In this document: piece after piece, positions 53,339-62,967 of the stretch
Layout of the letters: the number at the start of each line of letters is the position of its first letter
Position numbering within the stretch: the first letter of the stretch is position 1
Source: an uncultured Flavobacteriaceae bacterium
Lineage (GTDB): Bacteria > Bacteroidota > Bacteroidia > Flavobacteriales > Flavobacteriaceae
Direction of reading: 5' to 3'
Length of the DNA stretch: 64,000 nucleotides
Assembly: GCA_947494695.1 (NCBI GenBank)
Contig: CANLWB010000004.1
Span: 248,001 to 312,000 of the forward strand
The notes under the pieces: model-generated
What the model saw: the letters and a program-made list of their open reading frames with translations, nothing else
Databases searched by the model: none
Told to the model about the DNA's origin: nothing
Made by a program: the position numbers and the translations under genes

Positions 53339-53536
53339 TTATTGGTTTCCCCATCCAGAACCAGCCCTGGCATCTACCCAAACTTGAAATGGCTTTGGAG
53401 CGTTGAGATACGACGTTTTTCTGTCCGTATTGACACTTTCTTCCGGTGTTGGCGTGCTTGTGGCTTCGGTTTTTGTATGGCATGCTACTAAAAAGATGAG
53501 TAGCAAAACTTGAAAATGTTTTAAATGCGTATTCAT
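53339..53536 (-). CDS. small lipoprotein, unknown
   Basis: This 65-aa protein has a clear lipoprotein signal (lipobox C19, FLVACHTK), a Thr/Pro/Glu linker, and a short end PKPFQVWVDARAGSGWGNQ. No family is recognised. It lies 14 bases from the nitrilase-like gene in the same direction, so it is probably cotranscribed and may tether or assist that protein. Confidence 0.65.
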   Translation of the reverse strand: MNTHLKHFQVLLLIFLVACHTKTEATSTPTPEESVNTDRKTSYLNAPKPFQVWVDARAGSGWGNQ

Positions 53537-53550
53537 AAGTACACGTATTT

Positions 53551-54702
53551 TTAATTGGCTGTTTTAGGTGGGTTATATCTACTTATACTATCCATAAGTG
53601 ATTTCATTTCTACACCCGTTTTCGGTAGAGAAGTTTTATCCATATCCAAATGATTTATCGGAATTTCTTGTTTGTATTGCTCAAAAACAGGTTTTGTTAT
53701 TTCCAAAGCATAGTTAGGGATGGTTCTATCTTTTCTAAAAGCAGCTATAGGTATTTTGGCTTCAACAATACCATCGTCTTCTTTACTTGGATGTTTGGCA
53801 AGTATATCTCCATTTGGTCCAACGATAACCGATTCACCGGCGTTATAACCTGTACTAACTGGTAATGTGAAATTTGCCATAGCTGAGTAAAAATCATTAC
53901 TCCACGCGGTAAATACAACATCTTCTTCAGCAAATAGGGTAGCGGTTCGCAGCATGATTTCGGTGCCTCTCATAGCAAAAGCGGCATAAATAAAAGGATC
54001 AAATTGTACAGTGCTCACGGCAATATTTCCAAATTCGGTTCTAAGTACAGGAAACTCTTCTTCTATACCGTATTTCGCTCTATAAGCATCCCGAACCGCT
54101 TCAATAGTGGTTGTAGTTATTTCTCTGTCTTTATAAATGCGTTTTATATTTCTCGATTTCCAGAAGGTTTTAGCAATCTTACCATCTCTTCCCATCACAG
54201 TATTTATACTCAAAATATGATCTGGCCAATTTTGGTCTCGTACATAACTCCCAAAAATGACATAACAATCGCATGCTTGTGCAATTTTTCCAATCCTTAT
54301 GGTTTCAGGACCTGGTACTTCAATGGTGAATGGTAATTTTTCTTGACGTGTTCCAGAAGAATATCCGGTTAAGGGAAACTCATGAAATAAAATAATATCA
54401 GGTTTATGACCTTCATTTTGAGCCTGAGATGCCATGTGTTCCATGTAACTAAGATTTTCTTCAAGGCCTTCTTCAATAGAAGGAAAACTGGAAAGCGACT
54501 TAACTCTGGTTTGCATGACCTTTAAAACAATGGTATCTTTTTCAAGCTGTACTTTTTTATAAGTGCCGTCTGGTTCGACCAAAGTTGTTTTGTTTGTATC
54601 GGTTTTTATATCTACAGTGTCTTGATGCGGTTCTGCTTGTTTACAAGAAGAATACATAAGCATTAGACATATGGTTAATACAAATGGCTTTAGTATTTTC
54701 AT
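53551..54702 (-). CDS. carbon-nitrogen hydrolase (nitrilase-fold) lipoprotein lacking the catalytic Cys
   Basis: ATG 54702 (383 aa) gives a proper lipoprotein signal with C20 (LMYSSCKQA); the longer frame to 54747 overlaps the VOC gene. The nitrilase fold shows the Glu motif LFHEFPLTGYSSG, a Lys region FWKSRNIKRIY, and NGDILAKHP. Where the nucleophile normally lies (GVLICYD), this protein reads IAVSTVQFDP, with no Cys nearby. It may be a pseudoenzyme or bind amides without cutting. Its operon starts at operator I. Confidence 0.78.
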   Translation of the reverse strand: MKILKPFVLTICLMLMYSSCKQAEPHQDTVDIKTDTNKTTLVEPDGTYKKVQLEKDTIVLKVMQTRVKSLSSFPSIEEGLEENLSYMEHMASQAQNEGHKPDIILFHEFPLTGYSSGTRQEKLPFTIEVPGPETIRIGKIAQACDCYVIFGSYVRDQNWPDHILSINTVMGRDGKIAKTFWKSRNIKRIYKDREITTTTIEAVRDAYRAKYGIEEEFPVLRTEFGNIAVSTVQFDPFIYAAFAMRGTEIMLRTATLFAEEDVVFTAWSNDFYSAMANFTLPVSTGYNAGESVIVGPNGDILAKHPSKEDDGIVEAKIPIAAFRKDRTIPNYALEITKPVFEQYKQEIPINHLDMDKTSLPKTGVEMKSLMDSISRYNPPKTAN

Positions 54703-54712
54703 ATTAGGAATG

Positions 54713-55702
54713 TTAAAGTGATTGTATAAATTCAATCCAGACGCCATCAGGAGAAAGCACCGAGAATATTTTTAGTTGTCCATAAGGTTCAACAGTTAAA
54801 GATTGTACTTCACTGTTTAGTGTTATACCGTTTTCAACCAGACGAGCTGCATAGGCATCGGCATTTCTTACAGGGAAGCGATACATTAAAATACCTAGGT
54901 TTGGTGGTTGAGCTAAGTGTGCACAGTTTTTTCCTTTTAAACCAACGGTTTCCAGTAATTCGAGGGAACCATCATTTTCGCCATTTGGATGTAGAATACA
55001 AACAGGAACAGTGATATCGCCGTTAATGCTGGGGGGGACTCCTATTACGTTTGGACCATGACTTCTATTAGCTCCTTCGGTTTCATAGTAAAGCTTAAAT
55101 CCTAATTTGTTAATAAAAAAATCTTGAGTTTTTTTATAATCATTACATATGGTAGTAGAATTAAAAATACGACTTGCTTTCTCAAACTTGAAGCCTTCTA
55201 ATGGCGGGTTAAAACGTTGCATGATAGCAAAAGTGATACCATCTGGCCCTTTTATAAGTACTTCAGAAACATCAAAATTACCGAAGGTAAAGCGGATAGG
55301 GTCTGTATACCCATTCCAACCTTCCATTTGAAGTTTCTTATACATGCTGTTAATGTCTTTAACACGAACATTGACATCAAAAACACCTCCAGAATCCCAT
55401 ACTTGTGTACCAGAACGAATTTGTTCCTGTTCTATAGTATTGAATCTTACTAAACGTAAGAAACCTGTCTTATCCTCTGGGTTTATAAGTAAGGCTTCTT
55501 CGATATCAATAGAAGGGTCTAAATGCCATAAGGTCTTTAAATCGTTACTTCCGGCACCTTGGTGAACCAGCTGCCAACCAAAAATGTTTTTATAAAATGT
55601 AATGGCGCGATCTAGGTTAGAAACGCTAAAAACGATTTCTTGAAAACCTTTAATATCGGGGTCTTGTGCGGAAAAATTGAGATTGTGTTTTAATCTACTC
55701 AT
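54713..55702 (-). CDS. two-domain VOC protein
   Basis: At 329 aa it has two VOC modules (EIVFSVSNLDRAITFYKNIFGWQL; FNSTTICNDYKKTQDFFINKLGFKL) and ends LSPDGVWIEFIQSL. Gln and Ser stand at the first metal positions. It has the same organisation as the 45266 protein, which also follows an operator. It heads the leftward operon from operator I. Confidence 0.8.
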   Translation of the reverse strand: MSRLKHNLNFSAQDPDIKGFQEIVFSVSNLDRAITFYKNIFGWQLVHQGAGSNDLKTLWHLDPSIDIEEALLINPEDKTGFLRLVRFNTIEQEQIRSGTQVWDSGGVFDVNVRVKDINSMYKKLQMEGWNGYTDPIRFTFGNFDVSEVLIKGPDGITFAIMQRFNPPLEGFKFEKASRIFNSTTICNDYKKTQDFFINKLGFKLYYETEGANRSHGPNVIGVPPSINGDITVPVCILHPNGENDGSLELLETVGLKGKNCAHLAQPPNLGILMYRFPVRNADAYAARLVENGITLNSEVQSLTVEPYGQLKIFSVLSPDGVWIEFIQSL

Positions 55703-55771
55703 GTCTTGTGGATTCTATTTTTTTGATTTTGATTGACTTTATATTTAAGACTATAAAGTTAATAAAAATAG

Positions 55772-55800
55772 TTAACATAATAAATGATTAACATAATTAA
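55772..55800. promoter_or_regulatory. operator I, tandem TTAAYnnnRTTAA palindromes, divergent promoters
   Basis: TTAA at 55772, 55788 and 55797 with TAAA at 55781 in place of the fourth (0/9/16/25 with one mismatch). TATATTTA at 55812-55819 (plus) is 11 bases away and would serve the propionyl-CoA carboxylase operon; TAACTTTA at 55761-55754 (minus) is 10 away and would serve the VOC operon. Confidence 0.7.
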
Positions 55801-55856
55801 CTATTTTTTAATATATTTACACCATCGAAATAAAAGTTTGTTCATAATACATAACC

Positions 55857-56336
55857 ATGAATGATTATTTAATTAAAGTTAACGAAGAAGAGTTTCCTGT
55901 AAAAAGAAGCCATATTGAAATTTTAGATATTATAAAAACAGGTGATTTAGATTATCACGTATTGCAAGACAACAAAGCTTACAATATAGAATTACTTGAG
56001 ACCGATTTTTTAAATAAAAGGTTGCATATATCTGTTAATGGCAATAGTTACAAAATAGAAATAGAGGATGCGTACGATATGCAAGTTAAAGATATGGGCT
56101 TGTTCACGGTGACTTCGCAAAAATTAAATTCTATTGAAGCGCCAATGCCTGGGTTAATCATTGATATCATGGTAGAACCGGGACAAGAGATAACAGAAGG
56201 CACGCCACTTTTAATTCTATCAGCAATGAAAATGGAAAATATCATTCTCGCTGAAGGTGATGGTGTTGTAAAAGCTGTAAACGTTGCAAAGAATGAAGCC
56301 GTAGATAAGGGACAACTTATTATTGAAATGGAATAG
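55857..56336 (+). CDS. biotin carboxyl carrier protein of an acyl-CoA carboxylase
   Basis: This 159-aa protein carries the biotin-attachment domain at its C-terminus: EAPMPGLIIDI, then the biotinylated K125 in SAMKMEN. The N-terminal 85 residues are beta-rich as in BT/BC-linker domains. It is the first gene of the propionyl-CoA carboxylase operon, 34 bases before the biotin carboxylase. Confidence 0.9.
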   Translation: MNDYLIKVNEEEFPVKRSHIEILDIIKTGDLDYHVLQDNKAYNIELLETDFLNKRLHISVNGNSYKIEIEDAYDMQVKDMGLFTVTSQKLNSIEAPMPGLIIDIMVEPGQEITEGTPLLILSAMKMENIILAEGDGVVKAVNVAKNEAVDKGQLIIEME

Positions 56337-56369
56337 AAGGTCCAGTTTTTTAAAATTTATCATATTAAA

Positions 56370-57842
56370 ATGAGGAAAATATTAGTAGCCAATCGTGGAG
56401 AAATAGCCTTAAGGGTTATGAAAACAGCAAGAAAAATGGGTATAAAAACCGTGGCTGTGTATTCTGAGGTGGATAGAAATGCGCCCCATGTAAAGTTTGC
56501 AGATGAAGCCGTTTTACTAGGGAAAGCGCCTTCTTCAGAATCATATCTGGTCATGGAAAAAGTGATAGAAGCCGCCCAGTATACTGGTGCAGAGGGTATT
56601 CATCCCGGCTATGGGTTTTTAAGTGAGAATGCCACATTTGCAAAAATGGTTGAAAACAACGGGATAACATTTATAGGGCCAAAATCGCATGCCATTGAGG
56701 TTATGGGAAACAAACTAGCAGCAAAAGAAGCCGTTAGAGACTATGAGATTCCAATGGTACCTGGTATTGAAGAAGCTATTACCGATATAGAACTAGCAAA
56801 AAAAATAGCCATCGAAATTGGATTTCCCATTTTAATTAAGGCCTCCGCCGGAGGTGGAGGAAAGGGGATGCGCGTGGTAGAACATATCGATGATTTACCC
56901 GAACAAATGGAGCGCGCCATTAGTGAGGCCGTGTCAGCATTTGGAGATGGTGCTGTATTTATAGAAAAATATGTTGGGTCTCCAAGACACATTGAAATAC
57001 AAGTACTAGCAGATACCCATGGTAATATTGTACATCTGTTTGAAAGAGAGTGTAGTGTGCAACGTAGGCATCAAAAGGTGGTTGAAGAAGCGCCATCTGT
57101 AGTCTTAACACCAGAAATACGAGCCAAAATGGGTGAAGCCGCCGTAAAAGTTGCAAAAGCATGTGATTATGTAGGGGCCGGAACGGTAGAGTTTCTTCTA
57201 GATGAACATAAAAACTTCTACTTTTTAGAAATGAATACACGCTTACAAGTAGAGCATCCCGTATCGGAGATTATTTCGGGAGTTGACCTTGTAGAGCAGC
57301 AAATAAAAATAGCTAGAGGAGAGGCTTTAGCATTTACACAAAACGACTTGGAAATTAAGGGACATGCCCTTGAAATTAGGGTTTATGCCGAAGATCCCTT
57401 GGAAAATTTTATGCCCAGTATAGGTACGCTTTCAACTTATAAACCACCAGTAGGAGAAGGGATTAGAGTAGATGATGGCTTTGAAGAAGGTATGGAAGTG
57501 CCTATTTATTACGACCCTATGCTCTCTAAATTAATAACCTTTGGGAAAAATAGAGCAGAAGCTATTCAATTCATGATAAAAGCCATTGATAATTATAAAA
57601 TTGAAGGTATTGAAACAACGCTTTCTTTTGGGAAATTTGTTTGCGAACATGAGGCGTTTATATCTGGGAATTTCGACACGCATTTTGTGAAAAATTACTA
57701 TGCGCCAGAGATGTTAAGTGCTAAAACTTTAGAAGAGAGAAAGGTTGCGGCAATGGCGGGGTTAAAAATATATCTTGAAAATAAGAAAACCCTAAAAGTA
57801 CCTCGTGTGAATAGTCATAATTGGAAGCAAAACAGGAGTTAA
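56370..57842 (+). CDS. biotin carboxylase subunit (AccC/PccA type)
   Basis: At 490 aa it is full length: [33 protein letters not shown], the ATP-grasp [31 protein letters not shown] and [14 protein letters not shown]. It carboxylates the biotin on the carrier at 55857 with ATP and bicarbonate. Being separate from the carrier domain is common in this phylum. Confidence 0.92.
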   Translation: MRKILVANRGEIALRVMKTARKMGIKTVAVYSEVDRNAPHVKFADEAVLLGKAPSSESYLVMEKVIEAAQYTGAEGIHPGYGFLSENATFAKMVENNGITFIGPKSHAIEVMGNKLAAKEAVRDYEIPMVPGIEEAITDIELAKKIAIEIGFPILIKASAGGGGKGMRVVEHIDDLPEQMERAISEAVSAFGDGAVFIEKYVGSPRHIEIQVLADTHGNIVHLFERECSVQRRHQKVVEEAPSVVLTPEIRAKMGEAAVKVAKACDYVGAGTVEFLLDEHKNFYFLEMNTRLQVEHPVSEIISGVDLVEQQIKIARGEALAFTQNDLEIKGHALEIRVYAEDPLENFMPSIGTLSTYKPPVGEGIRVDDGFEEGMEVPIYYDPMLSKLITFGKNRAEAIQFMIKAIDNYKIEGIETTLSFGKFVCEHEAFISGNFDTHFVKNYYAPEMLSAKTLEERKVAAMAGLKIYLENKKTLKVPRVNSHNWKQNRS

Positions 57843-57870
57843 TTTAAGAATCTATTTTGAAAACGTAATA

Positions 57871-59412
57871 ATGAAAAATAAACAACAGATACTTGAAGAT
57901 AAATTAGCGGATTCTAGATTAGGAGGCGGACAAGAGCGTATTGATAAACAACATGCTAAAGGCAAATTAACGGCCAGAGAACGTGTTCATTTTTTGCTAG
58001 ATGAAGATTCTTTTGAAGAAATAGGAGCTCTGGTTATCCATAGAGCCAAAGATTTTGGAATGGATAAACAAGTCTATTACGGAGATGGTGTTGTAACGGG
58101 GTATGGCACTATCAATGGAAGACAGGTTTGTGTTTTTGCACAAGATTTCACGGTTTTTGGAGGTGCATTATCTGAAACACATGCCGAGAAAATCTGTAAA
58201 ATAATGGATTTAGCCGTAAAAATAGGGGTGCCTGTTATTGGGTTAAATGATAGTGGTGGTGCCAGAATACAAGAAGGTGTGCAGTCTTTAGGAGGGTATG
58301 CCGATATTTTTCATAGAAATGTTCAGGCCTCGGGTATTGTACCACAAATTTCAGCTATTATGGGGCCATGTGCTGGAGGTGCCGTGTATTCACCAGCCAT
58401 GACAGATTTTACCATTATGGTGGAAAATTCCAGTTATATGTTTGTAACCGGACCTAATGTAGTAAAAACGGTGACCAATGAAGATGTAACTTCCGAAGAA
58501 TTAGGAGGTGCATCTACACATGCGAAAAAGTCTGGTGTAGCACATCTAACGGCGGCTAATGATATTCAATGTATAAATAGTATTAAGCAAATGGTAAGCT
58601 ACATGCCTCAAAATTGTGAGGACACTGCTGCAGATTTGCCTTATGAATTGCTAGATGAAACCCGCGAGGTTTTAGAACGTATTGTACCAGAAAACCCTAA
58701 TCAGCCTTATGACATGAAACATGTTATACAAGGTGTTATTGACGAGGATTCTTTCTTTGAAATTCATAAAGACTATGCCGATAACATTATTGTTGGCTTT
58801 GCCAGATTAGCGGGTAAAAGCATTGGTATAGTGGCCAATCAACCCATAAGTCTAGCCGGTGTTTTAGATGTAGAAAGTTCCAGAAAGGCAGCACGTTTTA
58901 CACGGTTTTGTGACGCGTTTAATATACCGTTACTCGTTTTGGTTGATGTTCCCGGATTCTTGCCAGGTACAGACCAGGAGTGGAATGGTATTATTACTAA
59001 CGGTGCTAAATTATTATATGCTTTGAGTGAAGCTACTGTACCAAAAGTAACTGTGATTACCAGAAAGGCATATGGAGGAGCCTATGATGTTATGAATTCT
59101 AAACATATTGGAGCAGATATGAATTATGCATGGCCCGGTGCAGAAATTGCTGTTATGGGGGCAAAGGGTGCCAGTGAGATTATTTTCAGAAAGGAAATTA
59201 TGTCTGCTGATGATCCCGAGGTAAAATTAGCCGAAAAAGAAGCCGAATACGCAAATAAATTTGCGAACCCATATAGTGCTGCCGAAAGAGGTTTTATAGA
59301 TGAAGTGATCCTTCCAAAAGATACCAGAAGTAGGTTAATAAAGGCCTATGCGATGCTGGAAAATAAGACCACAGCAATGCCTAAGAAAAAACATGGGAAC
59401 ATTCCTTTGTAA
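57871..59412 (+). CDS. pccB: propionyl-CoA carboxylase carboxyltransferase subunit
   Basis: This 513-aa decameric-type carboxyltransferase shows [14 protein letters not shown], the oxyanion-forming [14 protein letters not shown] and [25 protein letters not shown] and AYGGAYDVM. With methylmalonyl-CoA mutase directly downstream, propionyl-CoA is the natural substrate, giving methylmalonyl-CoA. Confidence 0.92.
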   Translation: MKNKQQILEDKLADSRLGGGQERIDKQHAKGKLTARERVHFLLDEDSFEEIGALVIHRAKDFGMDKQVYYGDGVVTGYGTINGRQVCVFAQDFTVFGGALSETHAEKICKIMDLAVKIGVPVIGLNDSGGARIQEGVQSLGGYADIFHRNVQASGIVPQISAIMGPCAGGAVYSPAMTDFTIMVENSSYMFVTGPNVVKTVTNEDVTSEELGGASTHAKKSGVAHLTAANDIQCINSIKQMVSYMPQNCEDTAADLPYELLDETREVLERIVPENPNQPYDMKHVIQGVIDEDSFFEIHKDYADNIIVGFARLAGKSIGIVANQPISLAGVLDVESSRKAARFTRFCDAFNIPLLVLVDVPGFLPGTDQEWNGIITNGAKLLYALSEATVPKVTVITRKAYGGAYDVMNSKHIGADMNYAWPGAEIAVMGAKGASEIIFRKEIMSADDPEVKLAEKEAEYANKFANPYSAAERGFIDEVILPKDTRSRLIKAYAMLENKTTAMPKKKHGNIPL

Positions 59413-59418
59413 AACCAT

Positions 59419-60789
59419 ATGACCATGAATAATGATTCTTTTTTTAGTGGTTTTAACTCCATTTCTGCAAAGACATGGGAGGAGAAAATAAACGCCGATT
59501 TAAAAGGCGCAGATTATAGCGAGACTTTAATTTGGGAATCACCAGAAGGCATTCCTGTGCATCCCTTTTATCAGTCTGATGACCAAAAAGATGTTTTTAA
59601 GATCGAAAAGACTTCAAAGACGTGGTTAATTTGTCAGTCCATCACTGTTCAAAATGATGCGGTTGCGAATGCACAATCAAAAGAAGCCATAAAAAAAGGA
59701 GCGGAAAGTCTTCATTTCATAATAACCTCAGAGAAAACTAAAATAGAAGTCCTTTTAGAGGGCATAAATACCAAGACGATTCAAATTTATTTTGAGTTTC
59801 AGTGTTTTTCTATCGCGTTATACGAGTCCATTATCAGCTTTACAAGTGATGTAAAAGACAAGATTCATTTATCAATAGATCCAATTGGACATCTTGCCAG
59901 AACAGGAAATTGGTTTAATAGTTTTGATAAAGATATTGAGGTGCCCGAGGCCATTTTAAAGGTCAATACAGAGACATTATGTGTAGATGTTTCGGTATAT
60001 CAAAATGCAGGAGCCAATATATTACAGCAGTTGACATACGCATTATCTCATGCCAATGAATATTTAAACATGTTACCTGGTAAGCAGGCTACAAGAAAAA
60101 TGTATTTTAAAGTAGCCGTAGGTACGAACTATTTTTTCGAAATAGCAAAATTGAGAGCCCTTCGTATGCTGTGGTGCATTCTGGCAAAAGCGTATAACAT
60201 AGAAGAAGAATGTCATATTATCGCCGTACCTACAAGACGCAACAAAACCTTATATGATTATAATACCAATTTACTTCGTAGCACAACAGAGTGCATGTCT
60301 GCGGTTTTAGGTGGAGCAGATACAGTTTGCAATGTGGCTTACGATGCCATTTATAAAAAAGACAATGAATTTGGGACGCGTATTTCGTTAAATCAGCTGT
60401 TACTACTTAAAAATGAAAGCTATTTTGATAAAGTGAACAACGCAGCAGATGGAGCTTATTATATAGAAAGATTAACACATCAGCTTGCTGAAAAAGCTTT
60501 GGGACATTTTAAGTCTATTGAGCAAAAAGGAGGGTTTTTAAAGCGATTAAAACAGGGGAATATTCAAGAAGAAATAAAAGAAAGTGCGTTAAAAGAGCAA
60601 GAGCGTTTTAACCAGGGAGAGGACGTCTTAGTGGGAACCAATAAGTACGTAAATGAGACGGATAAAATGAATGAAAATATTGAGCTGTACCCTTTTATTA
60701 AAACGAATCGGAGCAAAACAGCCGTTGAGCCTATTATGGGCAAACGATTGGCAGAACTTATAGAACTAAAAAGGTTGAGTGATGAGTAG
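59419..60789 (+). CDS. mutA: methylmalonyl-CoA mutase small subunit
   Basis: At 456 aa it is a mutase-barrel protein without the C-terminal cobalamin domain, which is common for the Bacteroidota beta subunit. Landmarks are [30 protein letters not shown] and the [11 protein letters not shown] region. It forms a heterodimer with MutB. ATG 59419 or the ATG two codons later may start it. It overlaps mutB by eight bases. Confidence 0.9.
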   Translation: MTMNNDSFFSGFNSISAKTWEEKINADLKGADYSETLIWESPEGIPVHPFYQSDDQKDVFKIEKTSKTWLICQSITVQNDAVANAQSKEAIKKGAESLHFIITSEKTKIEVLLEGINTKTIQIYFEFQCFSIALYESIISFTSDVKDKIHLSIDPIGHLARTGNWFNSFDKDIEVPEAILKVNTETLCVDVSVYQNAGANILQQLTYALSHANEYLNMLPGKQATRKMYFKVAVGTNYFFEIAKLRALRMLWCILAKAYNIEEECHIIAVPTRRNKTLYDYNTNLLRSTTECMSAVLGGADTVCNVAYDAIYKKDNEFGTRISLNQLLLLKNESYFDKVNNAADGAYYIERLTHQLAEKALGHFKSIEQKGGFLKRLKQGNIQEEIKESALKEQERFNQGEDVLVGTNKYVNETDKMNENIELYPFIKTNRSKTAVEPIMGKRLAELIELKRLSDE

Positions 60790-62950
60790 GAAAGATTTAC
60801 AACATATAAGTTTAAAAGACCTGGAATCGAAGGTTAAGCATCTTCAAGTAGATTCGGTGTCTTTGGAAACGTTTCAAACTGCTGAACGCATTGATGTAAA
60901 ATCGACCTTTGATAAAAAAGATATTGCTCATGTTGAACATTTAAACTTTGCTGCGGGCATTCCACCATATCTTAGAGGACCTTATTCGACTATGTATGTG
61001 AGAAGACCGTGGACGATACGACAGTACGCAGGGTTTTCTACGGCAGAGGAAAGTAATGCCTTTTATAGAAAGAATTTAAAAGGCGGACAAAAAGGCTTGT
61101 CTGTCGCTTTCGATTTGCCGACCCACAGGGGGTACGATAGCGATCATGAACGCGTTATTGGGGATGTAGGGAAAGCAGGTGTAGCTATAGATTCCGTGGA
61201 AGATATGAAGGTCTTATTTGACGGTATCCCGTTAGATAAAATGTCGGTGTCCATGACCATGAATGGGGCCGTATTGCCCATAATGGCGTTTTATATTGTA
61301 GCGGCCGAAGAGCAAGGTGTAGACAAAGCTTTATTAGCGGGAACCATTCAAAATGATATTTTGAAAGAGTTTATGGTGAGGAACACTTACATCTATCCGC
61401 CAAAACCATCTATACAAATCATTGCAGATATTTTTGAGTACACCAGTAACTTCATGCCAAAATTTAATAGTATCAGTATTTCAGGGTATCATATGCATGA
61501 AGCAGGCGCGTCTGCAGATATAGAACTAGCATATACTTTGGCAGATGGATTAGAATATATAAGAACAGGGCTTAAATCTGGTTTAAAAATAGATGATTTT
61601 GCACCGCGTTTATCCTTTTTTTGGGGGATTGGTATGAATCATTTTATGGAAATAGCAAAAATGCGTGCCGCAAGAATGCTCTGGTCAAAATTGGTAAAAC
61701 AATTCAATCCTAAAAACCCAAAATCACTGGCATTAAGAACCCATTGTCAAACCAGTGGATGGAGTTTAACCGAGCAAGATCCGTTTAATAATGTAGCAAG
61801 AACGGTTATAGAAGCTACAGCTTCGGTATTTGGAGGTACGCAAAGTTTACATACCAATGCATTAGATGAAGCTATTGCCCTTCCAACAGACTTTTCGGCG
61901 CGTATTGCCAGAGAAACACAGATTTTTTTACAAGAGGAAACTAAAATTACTAAGACAGTTGATCCCTGGGCGGGGAGTTATTATGTAGAATACTTAACAG
62001 ACCAATTGGTGAAAAAAGCCTGGGCTTTAATAGAAGAAGTTGAAGAGCTGGGAGGTATGACCAAAGCTATTGAAGCTGGTATTCCAAAACTGCGCATAGA
62101 GGAAGCGGCTGCAAGAAAACAGGCTAGAATAGATAGTGGAGAAGATGTTATTGTTGGGGTTAATAAATACAGATTAGAGCAAGAAGATGAGCTTCATATT
62201 TTAGAAGTAGATAATGAAGAGGTAAGAAGGCAACAATTAGAACGTTTAGCATCACTTAAAAAAGAAAGAGATGAGGTAGCGGTTAAAAAGGCTTTAGAAG
62301 ATTTAACCAATCTAGCTAAACTTAAAATGGAAGATGATAATACCAATTTAAAGTTAGAGCAGAACCTGTTGGCATTAGCCGTAAAAGCAGCAAGGTTAAG
62401 AGCCACTTTAGGAGAAATAAGTATGGCTTTAGAGAATGTTTTTGGACGTCATAAAGCTATGGTAAAATCGTTTTCGGGAGTGTATTCAAAAGAAATAAAA
62501 GAAGATAAAAGCTTTAAAGAAGCTAGAAGGAAAGCAGATGTTTTTGCAGAACAAGATGGACGAAGACCAAGAATTATGATTGCAAAAATGGGGCAAGATG
62601 GTCATGATCGAGGCGCAAAAGTAGTCGCAACGGGTTATGTAGATATTGGTTTTGATGTAGATATTGGTCCCTTGTTTCAAACCCCTAAAGAAGTCGCAAA
62701 ACAAGCGGTAGAGAATGATGTGCACATTTTAGGCGTATCTTCGTTAGCTGCAGGTCATAAAACTTTGGTTCCAGGGGTTATAGAAGAATTAAAAACCTAT
62801 GGTAGAGAAGATATCATGGTAATTGTAGGAGGCGTTATTCCAAAACAAGATTATCAGTTTTTATTTGATGCAGGGGCTGTGGCTGTTTTTGGTCCAGGAA
62901 CCAAAATTAGTGACGCGGCTATTCAAATATTAGATATTTTAATTGATTAA
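60782..62950 (+). CDS. mutB: methylmalonyl-CoA mutase large subunit, cobalamin-binding
   Basis: ATG 60782 (722 aa) is favoured over a GTG at 60779. It has [35 protein letters not shown] and AARMLWSKL in the barrel, and the C-terminal B12 domain with [16 protein letters not shown] (axial His about 606) and PGVIEELK. It turns methylmalonyl-CoA into succinyl-CoA, completing propionyl-CoA use and supplying a CoA donor for the CoA-transferase at 674. Confidence 0.94.
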   Translation: MSRKDLQHISLKDLESKVKHLQVDSVSLETFQTAERIDVKSTFDKKDIAHVEHLNFAAGIPPYLRGPYSTMYVRRPWTIRQYAGFSTAEESNAFYRKNLKGGQKGLSVAFDLPTHRGYDSDHERVIGDVGKAGVAIDSVEDMKVLFDGIPLDKMSVSMTMNGAVLPIMAFYIVAAEEQGVDKALLAGTIQNDILKEFMVRNTYIYPPKPSIQIIADIFEYTSNFMPKFNSISISGYHMHEAGASADIELAYTLADGLEYIRTGLKSGLKIDDFAPRLSFFWGIGMNHFMEIAKMRAARMLWSKLVKQFNPKNPKSLALRTHCQTSGWSLTEQDPFNNVARTVIEATASVFGGTQSLHTNALDEAIALPTDFSARIARETQIFLQEETKITKTVDPWAGSYYVEYLTDQLVKKAWALIEEVEELGGMTKAIEAGIPKLRIEEAAARKQARIDSGEDVIVGVNKYRLEQEDELHILEVDNEEVRRQQLERLASLKKERDEVAVKKALEDLTNLAKLKMEDDNTNLKLEQNLLALAVKAARLRATLGEISMALENVFGRHKAMVKSFSGVYSKEIKEDKSFKEARRKADVFAEQDGRRPRIMIAKMGQDGHDRGAKVVATGYVDIGFDVDIGPLFQTPKEVAKQAVENDVHILGVSSLAAGHKTLVPGVIEELKTYGREDIMVIVGGVIPKQDYQFLFDAGAVAVFGPGTKISDAAIQILDILID

Positions 62951-62967
62951 GAGAATAAAAAATAGAT

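Noticed and set aside
45266-55702. VOC proteins as extradiol ring-cleaving dioxygenases
   Set aside because: The expected His/His/Glu ligands are mostly not visible, and no aromatic ring hydroxylase is present.
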